Positions 57,629-64,000 of a stretch of 64,000 nucleotides of DNA are shown here, piece after piece. The position numbers and the translations under genes are program-made. The DNA lies in the NCBI RefSeq assembly GCF_003313245.1, contig NZ_QJSD01000009.1, positions 1-64,000 on the forward strand, written 5' to 3'. Each line of letters opens with the position of its first letter. Positions within the stretch are counted from its first letter, which is position 1. Under the pieces are notes generated by a model. That model searched no databases and was not told the DNA's origin. It saw nothing but the letters and a program-made list of their open reading frames with translations. The stretch is from Primorskyibacter marinus. Lineage in GTDB: Bacteria; Pseudomonadota; Alphaproteobacteria; Rhodobacterales; Rhodobacteraceae.

Positions 57629-58854
57629 GTCGGAACCCCGATCTGCGCGGATTGCGGTACGGTCAGCGTCACGGATGTTCCGCCATGATCCGTTATTTTC
57701 AAATCCGCGAGGATCAGGCGCGCGCGTGTTTCCATATGCATCAGGCCTGACTGCCGGGTGCCGGGACGCCTTGCAAAGCCACGGCCGTTATCGCGGACGC
57801 TGATCGTCAGCGCCCCCGCTGCGTCATCGCCAATCGTGACGACAATATTGCTGGCGTCGGAATGGCTGACGGCATTGTTGATCGCCTCTTGCGTGATCCT
57901 GTAGATCGCGGTGCGCACCGTCGAACACATCGCATCAATATCAACGCTGGTGCAGTTCTCGACCGTGGTTGTCAGCGTTTCTGCGCCCCCCCTATCGGCC
58001 GACGCCGCCTTTTGCAGATGGGTGGACACCGCATGGCTGAACCCAAACAGTTCAAGCTGCGATGGCACCGCCTCGTCGATGATGCGCCGCAGATCGTGGA
58101 TGCAGGTTGTCAGCGTGTCGCCCAGATAGGTCCGGTCGATGTCCTGCGCCTCGTTCGTCACGACCCGCAGCAACCGGGTCAAATCGGCAAGCGTCTGGTC
58201 GTGCAGGTCCATGCCGATACGCTGACGTTCCTGTTCCAGCGCCTGCGTCAGACTGGACGCGCCCTGCCGCAAGCCCTCTTCGCGCGATTGCATCTCGGAT
58301 CGCGCCTGCGCATCGCGCTGCGCCTTCTCGATCGCGCGCAAGGCGTGAAAATAGGGGGCCAGCAAGTCGGCCAGATGCTGGGCGAAATGCAAGGTTTCTT
58401 CGTCAAACCGATCCGCCTGACTGTGCGAGATGTTCAGCGTGCCGATCAATTGCCCCATCACCTTCATGCCGACATGCACGCGCGACCGCAGATTGTGGTT
58501 GAAAATCGGCTCGCTGGCGCTGTTCGGAAAGATCTGGCGCGGATCAAGCATCGCGTCTGCGCAGATCATATGGTCCAGCTTGCCTGTCAGGACGTCGCGC
58601 ACCGGCGAGTTGATCAGCCGGGCACGCCGCCGCGACCAACGAGTCTGGATGCCGACCTCGTATGAGACAAGCCAATCCTGCCCGTCGATCATACAGATAT
58701 CGAAATGCGTGAAGGGCAGCACGGCGGCCACTTCCTGCGCCACCGCGGACAAGGCTGACTGAATCTCGGTCACACGGGCCAGGTGGTTGGAGATACGAAG
58801 GAAAATATCCCTGTGATGCGCGTTGGGGTCCGCCGATGTGGTCAGCTCGTTCAT
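57625..58854 (-). CDS. GAF-domain sensor histidine kinase
   Basis: A 409-residue cytosolic histidine kinase. A GAF domain covers about 20-170, and a coiled-coil region leads to the HisKA_3 dimerisation motif with phospho-acceptor His218 (RQRIGMDLHDQ). The ATPase domain carries the N-box QEAINNAVSHS and G-box DNGRGFARRPG. There is no membrane helix, so it senses an internal signal, possibly a metabolite of the adjacent sugar module. It is divergent from the ABC transporter genes by 240 bases. Confidence 0.88.
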   Translation of the reverse strand: MNELTTSADPNAHHRDIFLRISNHLARVTEIQSALSAVAQEVAAVLPFTHFDICMIDGQDWLVSYEVGIQTRWSRRRARLINSPVRDVLTGKLDHMICADAMLDPRQIFPNSASEPIFNHNLRSRVHVGMKVMGQLIGTLNISHSQADRFDEETLHFAQHLADLLAPYFHALRAIEKAQRDAQARSEMQSREEGLRQGASSLTQALEQERQRIGMDLHDQTLADLTRLLRVVTNEAQDIDRTYLGDTLTTCIHDLRRIIDEAVPSQLELFGFSHAVSTHLQKAASADRGGAETLTTTVENCTSVDIDAMCSTVRTAIYRITQEAINNAVSHSDASNIVVTIGDDAAGALTISVRDNGRGFARRPGTRQSGLMHMETRARLILADLKITDHGGTSVTLTVPQSAQIGVPT

Positions 58855-59095
58855 GTTTCCTCCCGGCGCGGGGCGCGCGCCTTCCCATGGGCTAGCCTAG
58901 CGTGGATCGCGGCAGCTGAGAACCGGAATGCCCGCAGCTAAATTGCGGGAACCCGCAACAGGTTTGCGGCTTGTGCGCTTTACATGCGGTCGCCGCATCG
59001 CGAGCATGTGGCGAGGTGGTCAGCCCAGAGGAAGGCTGCCCGCTTGCCAGACGCGCGGCATCAATGATCGCGCCATGACCGGGAGGAGACCCAAA

Positions 59096-60100
59096 ATGAA
59101 ATCACTGCTGCTGAGCGCGGCGGCCATCGCCATGGCTGCGCCCGCCGTATTTGCCGATACTTCCGATAAACGCATCGCTCTGTCCAACAACTATGCCGGC
59201 AATTCATGGCGTCAGGCCATGTTGCAATCCTGGGAAGACGTCTCGGAATCTGCCGTGTCGTCCGGGACGGTCGCGGCGGCAGACGCGTTCACCACATCCG
59301 AAAATCAGGCCACCGAACAGGCCGCGCAGATCCAGAACATGATCCTTCAGGGCTATGACGCCATCGTGGTGAATGCCGCGTCCCCCACAGCCCTGAACGG
59401 GGCGATCAAGGAAGCCTGCGATGCGGGCCTCACGGTCGTGTCTTTCGACGGCATCGTGACAGAACCTTGCGCCTGGCGGATCGCTGTCGATTTCGCTGAA
59501 ATGGGCCGTTTGCAGGTTGAATATCTTGCAAGCCGCATCCCAGACGGTGGCAACCTGCTGGAATTGCGCGGCCTTGCGGGCGTGTTTGTCGATGACGAAA
59601 TCTCTGCCGGCATCCACAAAGGTGTCGAGGAAAACCCACAGTTCGAGATTGTCGGCTCGGTGCATGGTGACTGGGCGCAGGACGTGGCGCAGAAGGCGGT
59701 TGCCGGCATCCTGCCATCGCTGCCCGAAATCGTCGGTGTCGCCACGCAGGGTGGCGACGGTTACGGCACGGCACAGGCCTTTGCCGCCGCCGGTCGCGAC
59801 ACGCCGCTGATCGTTCTGGGCAACCGTCAGGACGAAATGGCCTGGTGGGCAGAGCAGCACGCCGAGACCGGCTATGAAACCCTGTCGGTCTCGATTGCTC
59901 CGGGTGTTGCCTCGCTGGCCTTCTGGGTCGCGCAACAGGTGCTGGACGGGGCCGACGTGCCCAAGGATCTGAACGTGCCGTTCCTCAAGGTGACGCAAGA
60001 CACGCTTGAGGAAACGCTTGCAGCCACGCCCGAAGGGTCGGTCGCCACGACGGATTATAGCCTTGACGACGCCAAAGCCGTTATCGCCGAAGCGAAGTAA
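59096..60100 (+). CDS. Sugar ABC transporter, substrate-binding protein
   Basis: A 334-residue periplasmic binding protein of the CUT2 family with a clear signal peptide (MKSLLLSAAAIAMAAPAVFA). The mature part starts DTSDKRIALSNNYAGNSWRQAML, and the NAASPTALNGAIKEACDAG and SFDGIV segments match ribose/xylose-type binding proteins. The ATG at 59096 follows GGGAGGAGACC. It is the first gene of a four-gene transporter and lactonase operon. The sugar bound cannot be read from the sequence. Confidence 0.88.
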   Translation: MKSLLLSAAAIAMAAPAVFADTSDKRIALSNNYAGNSWRQAMLQSWEDVSESAVSSGTVAAADAFTTSENQATEQAAQIQNMILQGYDAIVVNAASPTALNGAIKEACDAGLTVVSFDGIVTEPCAWRIAVDFAEMGRLQVEYLASRIPDGGNLLELRGLAGVFVDDEISAGIHKGVEENPQFEIVGSVHGDWAQDVAQKAVAGILPSLPEIVGVATQGGDGYGTAQAFAAAGRDTPLIVLGNRQDEMAWWAEQHAETGYETLSVSIAPGVASLAFWVAQQVLDGADVPKDLNVPFLKVTQDTLEETLAATPEGSVATTDYSLDDAKAVIAEAK

Positions 60101-60106
60101 CCTCAG

Positions 60107-61549
60107 ATGAGCAGTGCCAAAGCTACCGGCACACCCCTTGTCGCCCTGACCGATGCCGAAAAACACTTCGGCGCGGTCAGGGCACTTGACGGTGTGAGTC
60201 TGTCTATCTTTCCGGGCGAATGCATCGGGCTGGTCGGCCATAACGGCGCGGGCAAATCCACGCTGGTCAATCTTGTAAATGGTGGGCTGACGCCTTCGGC
60301 GGGCGAGGTGAACTTTCCGGCCACAGGCGCGCCACGCGCCTTGGAGGCTGGCGTGCGGTCCGTGTTTCAGGAATTGTCGCTTTGCCCCAATCTGACCGTT
60401 GCCGAAAACCTGCGCATTTCACATGCCGACCTGACCGGGTTTGGCTGGCGTACAAGGGCGCGCGCCGAGATCCTCAAAAGCCTAGATACCGTTTTCCCCG
60501 ATCATGGCATCGACCCGAATATCACCGTGGACCGCCTGACCATCGCCGAACGCCAGATGGTTGAAATCGCCATTGGTTTCGCGCCGCGCGGCACGCAGGC
60601 CCGGCTTGTCATTCTGGACGAACCGACCTCTTCTCTGGATGCGGCCATCGCGGAACAGTTGCTGGCCCATATCAGACAGTTCTGCGCTGGGGGTGGCGCG
60701 GTGCTGTTCATCTCGCATATGATGGGCGAGATTTTCGATGTCGCGTCTACCATCGTGGTGATGAAGGACGGCAAGATTGTCGCGTCCCGCCCGACTGCAG
60801 AGTTCACCCGCGCCTCGCTGGTCGAGGCGATGGGCCATGTCGCCGGGCCCGAGGCCGAAAAGGCAGCCACCTCCCGCCCGGCATTCGGCGCGGACATTCT
60901 GAACAGCAAAACCGGGCTGACCGCCAGCGAGGGCGAGGTCGTGGGGCTGGCCGGCCTTGCAGGTCACGGTCAGGCCGAGGCGCTCGCACAGCTTTATTTT
61001 GAACACACGTCGTCTTGGCGCGCCGGAAAAGGCTCGAACATGGTGTTTGTCGCAGGAGATCGCGGGCGCGACGGTATTCTGCCGCTCTGGTCGATCCTGC
61101 GCAACGCAACCGTGTCGATCCTGCCGCAGATCGCGCGTCGGGGCATTGTCGACCGCGCCGCCGAAACCCGCATTGCCGCCGAATGGAAAGCGCGCATCGG
61201 CATCCGCACCGCCGACGTGACCAACAATATCCTGTCCCTGTCGGGCGGCAATCAGCAAAAGGTTCTGTTCGCCCGCGCGCTGGCCTCAAAAGCGCCGGTG
61301 GTCGTCATGGACGATCCGATGCGCGGCGTGGATGTGGGAACCAAGCAGGATGTCTACGCCATGATCCGATCCGAGGCTGCCAAGGGCCGCACCTTCCTGT
61401 GGTATTCAACAGAGACGGATGAAGTTTGCCAATGCGACCGGGTGTTCGTGTTCCGCGACGAGGCGATCTCGGCCGAGCTGACCGGCGCGGACATTACCGA
61501 AGACCGCATCCTGGAAGCTTCGTTTGAAATGCAAGGGGTGGACGCATGA
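60107..61549 (+). CDS. CUT2-type sugar ABC transporter ATPase
   Basis: A 480-residue protein with two fused ABC domains. Domain 1 has Walker A GHNGAGKS at 44-51 and Walker [13 protein letters not shown]. Domain 2 lacks a proper Walker A (LAGHGQAEA) as usual in this family, keeps the LSGGNQQK signature, and reads [12 protein letters not shown] at Walker B, where Asp replaces the usual catalytic Glu. The start at 60107 is seven bases after the previous stop. Its end overlaps the next permease start by four bases. Confidence 0.9.
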   Translation: MSSAKATGTPLVALTDAEKHFGAVRALDGVSLSIFPGECIGLVGHNGAGKSTLVNLVNGGLTPSAGEVNFPATGAPRALEAGVRSVFQELSLCPNLTVAENLRISHADLTGFGWRTRARAEILKSLDTVFPDHGIDPNITVDRLTIAERQMVEIAIGFAPRGTQARLVILDEPTSSLDAAIAEQLLAHIRQFCAGGGAVLFISHMMGEIFDVASTIVVMKDGKIVASRPTAEFTRASLVEAMGHVAGPEAEKAATSRPAFGADILNSKTGLTASEGEVVGLAGLAGHGQAEALAQLYFEHTSSWRAGKGSNMVFVAGDRGRDGILPLWSILRNATVSILPQIARRGIVDRAAETRIAAEWKARIGIRTADVTNNILSLSGGNQQKVLFARALASKAPVVVMDDPMRGVDVGTKQDVYAMIRSEAAKGRTFLWYSTETDEVCQCDRVFVFRDEAISAELTGADITEDRILEASFEMQGVDA

Positions 61550-62481
61550 CCCGTCTTTTCGCGCGCCACCGCATCCTGCTGCCGATCCTGTCACTGGCGG
61601 TTCTGCTTGCGGCGACCTTCTACATGCAACCGCGGGCCATGAGCTATTTCGGCGTCAACCTGCTGTTCAATCTCGCCGTTCCGATCGCGCTGGCGACCGT
61701 CGCGCAGATGATGATCATCATGGTCAACGATATTGATCTGTCTCTGGGCGCGTTTGTCAGCCTTGTCGCCTGTGTGACAGCAACCTTTCTGCATGACACG
61801 CCGGTCTTGGGCGTGTTGATACTGGCAGGTTTGATCGCCGCCTATGCCGGGCTTGGCGTCCTGATCCACAGGTTCGAACTGCCCGCCATCGTGGTGACGC
61901 TGGGCATGTCCTTTGTCTGGGGCGGCCTTGCGCTCAGCATCCTGCCCTCGCCCGGCGGAACTGCCCCGCCGTGGATCCGCAGCCTGATGACGGTCAAACC
62001 GCCGCTTGTCCCGATGGCGGTTGTGGCGGCCGTTCTGATTGCCGCTGTCACACATTTCCTGATTATCCGGACGGGGATCGGCACCGTCTTGCGCGGCGTC
62101 GGCGGCAATGCGGCATCCGTGGCGCGGGCTGGCTGGCCGGTGCTGCGCCTCAAGGCGCTGGCCTACGCGTTGGCCGGGTTGTTCGGTGTGCTTGCGGGCA
62201 TGGCACTGGTCGGGCTGACAACCTCGGCCGATGCCAATATCGCGCTGCGTTACACGCTGTTGTCAATCGCAGGCGTTATCCTGGGCGGTGGCGAGTTCAT
62301 CGGCGGCAAGGTCAGCCCGGTGGGTGCCGTGATCGGCGCGCTGACGCTGGCGCTGGCGGCGTCGTTCCTGTCGTTTCTTCGGCTCAGCCCGGATTGGCAG
62401 ATCGGCGCACAGGGTGCCATTCTGATCCTCGTTCTGACCGCCCGACTGATCTTTACCCGCCGTGACGAACAGGAAGGATGA
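61546..62481 (+). CDS. Sugar ABC transporter permease (first)
   Basis: A 311-residue inner-membrane permease of the RbsC/XylH family with about eight hydrophobic segments. [16 protein letters not shown] and [20 protein letters not shown] carry the conserved sequence of the family. The ATG at 61546 overlaps the last codon of the ATPase gene (ATGA). Confidence 0.89.
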   Translation: MTRLFARHRILLPILSLAVLLAATFYMQPRAMSYFGVNLLFNLAVPIALATVAQMMIIMVNDIDLSLGAFVSLVACVTATFLHDTPVLGVLILAGLIAAYAGLGVLIHRFELPAIVVTLGMSFVWGGLALSILPSPGGTAPPWIRSLMTVKPPLVPMAVVAAVLIAAVTHFLIIRTGIGTVLRGVGGNAASVARAGWPVLRLKALAYALAGLFGVLAGMALVGLTTSADANIALRYTLLSIAGVILGGGEFIGGKVSPVGAVIGALTLALAASFLSFLRLSPDWQIGAQGAILILVLTARLIFTRRDEQEG

Positions 62482-63428
62482 CCCGGATGTTGAGCACTGT
62501 TATTTCACGTCCGTGGATCTGGTCATGGGTGGCCGCCGCAGCCGCCTTTGTCATGGTCATGGCACTTACACAGGGGCGCGGCGCGGGCGAGCTGGCCTAT
62601 GCCGCCCTGTCCTTTGGCGCATTCGCGGCCATAGTCGGCCTTGGGCAAATGCTTGTGATCACGCTTGGCCCCGGCAATGTGGATCTGTCCATTCCAGCAG
62701 TGATGACGCTGGCCGGCACGCTGTCGCTCAAGGTGATGGGGTCAGACCCGAACACCGCCGCGCTTGGCTTGCTGATTGCGGTCGCGGCTGGCGTCGGGGC
62801 GGGGCTGGCGAATTTCGCGCTGATCTACTTGCTGCGTTTGCCACCGATCATCGCGACCTTGTCGGCATCGCTGGTGTTTCAATCCATCGCGATCTGGTCC
62901 AACCGGGGCTTGCGCATCAAACCGCCAGCGGGGCTGGCCGATTTCGCCACCGGGCGCACCGCCGGCGTTCCCAACGTGGCCCTGGTGGGCATTGCCCTGT
63001 CGGTCATCGTCTGGCTGGTGCTGGAGCGCGCGACCTTTGGTCGTTGGCTTCTGGCCTCAGGCCAGAACCTGCGCGCAGCACGCCTTGCCGGTATTCCAGT
63101 CGAGCTGGTGCGCGCCACGACCTATGTCACCGTGGCGGTCTTCGCCTCCATTGCGGGCTATCTTCTGGCCAGCTTTTCGGGCGGTGCCGCGCTTAATATG
63201 GGGCAGGAATACCTGCTGACCTCCATCGCTGTTGTCGTCATCGGTGGCACCTCGATTGCCGGCGGGTTTTCCAACGTCCCCGGCGTCTGGGGCGCGTCGC
63301 TCTTCATGTTCCTTGTGGTCTCGATGCTCAACTCATACGGGCTTGGTGCCGGTGTGCGTATGATGCTGACCGGCCTTATCATCATCGGCATTGTCGTTGC
63401 CGCCAGCACCCGGAGGATCCGCACATGA
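62478..63428 (+). CDS. Sugar ABC transporter permease (second)
   Basis: A 316-residue permease, paralogous to the preceding one, so the transporter uses two different membrane subunits. GPGNVDLSIPAVMTLAG and VVIGGTSIAGGFSNVPGVWGA are the conserved segments. The ATG at 62478 overlaps the previous stop (ATGA); an ATG at 62487 is also possible. Its own TGA overlaps the next start. Confidence 0.87.
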   Translation: MTRMLSTVISRPWIWSWVAAAAAFVMVMALTQGRGAGELAYAALSFGAFAAIVGLGQMLVITLGPGNVDLSIPAVMTLAGTLSLKVMGSDPNTAALGLLIAVAAGVGAGLANFALIYLLRLPPIIATLSASLVFQSIAIWSNRGLRIKPPAGLADFATGRTAGVPNVALVGIALSVIVWLVLERATFGRWLLASGQNLRAARLAGIPVELVRATTYVTVAVFASIAGYLLASFSGGAALNMGQEYLLTSIAVVVIGGTSIAGGFSNVPGVWGASLFMFLVVSMLNSYGLGAGVRMMLTGLIIIGIVVAASTRRIRT

Positions 63429-64000
63429 TACCCCTGCCCCCGCATCTCGAAGCGTATGACGACCGTTTTGCCGATCTGGTCCATCCCGTGTCGCAGTTGG
63501 AGCAAATCGCAACCGGGTTCACCTGGACCGAGGGGCCGGTCTGGTTCGGCGATCACAACTGCCTTGTGTTCTCGGACATTCCGTCACAAAGGCTGATGCG
63601 GTGGAGCGAAACAGAGGGCACCACCGTCTTTCGCCATAACTCCGAGTTCAATAACGGCAACACGCGTGACCGGCAGGGTCGCCTGATCGGCTGCCGTCAC
63701 GGCACGCGCGATGTGGTGCGCACGGAGATTGACGGATCGCTGACCGTGCTCGCCGACAGGTTTGAGGGTAAGCCGCTGAATTCGCCGAATGATGTGGTGG
63801 TCTCATCCGACGGTGCCGTGTGGTTTACCGACCCGACCTACGGGATCCTGTCGAATTTCGAAGGCTATGAGGCACCGCCCGAGCAGACAGCCCGGCACGT
63901 TTTCCGCCGCGACCCGGACAGCGGTGCGGTAAGCGCGGTGGTCTCTGACTTCACCCAGCCCAACGGCCTTGCGTTTTCCTGTGATGAGACGCGGCTTTAT
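63425..64000 (+). CDS. SMP-30/gluconolactonase-like protein, truncated by window end
   Basis: The first 192 codons of a beta-propeller hydrolase of the SMP-30/gluconolactonase/LRE family. EGPVWFGDHNCLVFSDIP, NSEFNNGNTRDRQGRLIGCRHG, NSPNDVVVSSDGAVWFTDPTYGI and QPNGLAFS are the metal-binding blade motifs. The ATG at 63425 overlaps the permease stop (ATGA), so it is co-translated with the transporter. It continues beyond base 64000, so its end is not seen. It would hydrolyse an aldonolactone produced by the GMC or another dehydrogenase. Confidence 0.88.
   Translation, partial: MIPLPPHLEAYDDRFADLVHPVSQLEQIATGFTWTEGPVWFGDHNCLVFSDIPSQRLMRWSETEGTTVFRHNSEFNNGNTRDRQGRLIGCRHGTRDVVRTEIDGSLTVLADRFEGKPLNSPNDVVVSSDGAVWFTDPTYGILSNFEGYEAPPEQTARHVFRRDPDSGAVSAVVSDFTQPNGLAFSCDETRLY

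Overview
This 64 kb window looks like chromosomal DNA of a GC-rich alphaproteobacterium of the order Rhodobacterales, probably the marine Roseobacter group. The evidence is the gene content: a BztABCD/AapJQMP-type amino acid transporter, two secreted-type proteins ending in a Hint domain, paired short phasins, a degenerate AcoR-like regulator beside a flavin monooxygenase, a LuxR solo and many short conserved lipoproteins. No genus can be assigned from sequence alone. I saw no rRNA, tRNA, CRISPR array, insertion sequence or prophage. The genes are mostly intact.

Layout. 1-9.1 kb is housekeeping: glyA (-), nadK (+), rimO (-), an AsmA-family protein (+) and tex (-). 9.2-15 kb holds the AcoR-like regulator, an NTF2-like/flavin monooxygenase fusion and two phasin genes, the second with a histone-H1-like Lys/Ala/Pro tail. 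15.4-25.6 kb has a Hint protein, a YbjN-domain protein, proC, a CsaA-like tRNA-binding protein, thymidine kinase, a small HTH-like protein with a LuxR solo, an esterase, a LysR regulator, a lipoprotein, acylphosphatase and lepA. 25.7-28 kb is an accessory patch. Its AT-rich gene at 26501-27613 encodes a 370-residue protein whose N-terminus resembles proteasome-type Ntn hydrolases, and an orphan Phd/YefM-like antitoxin gene lies convergent to it.

28.6-33.2 kb is the four-gene glutamate/glutamine/aspartate/asparagine ABC transporter operon, running almost directly into a convergent VWA-Hint gene. 35-49 kb holds an AlkB-like hydroxylase, xseA, purD, an adrenodoxin-type ferredoxin, a DegP/Do protease, rpiA, gor, hflK-hflC-DUF2065 and sdaA. 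49-54 kb has a DMT permease and thiN with overlapping 3' ends, an unrecognised 385-residue protein, a zinc-free MDR oxidoreductase and a DJ-1/PfpI protein.

54-64 kb looks like a carbohydrate module. On the minus strand are a GMC oxidoreductase, a lactonase-like amidohydrolase, a response regulator and a GAF-domain histidine kinase. Divergent from them are a CUT2-type sugar ABC transporter and an SMP-30/gluconolactonase-like gene cut by the window end. Transport, oxidation to a lactone, lactone hydrolysis and two-component control could together form one catabolic unit of unknown substrate.

The observations most worth checking are the proteasome-fold-like AT-rich gene with its own promoter and operator-like repeat, the regulator that has lost GAFTGA and Walker B, and the PhaF-like phasin with a CTGC-N3-GCAG palindrome upstream of its paralogue.
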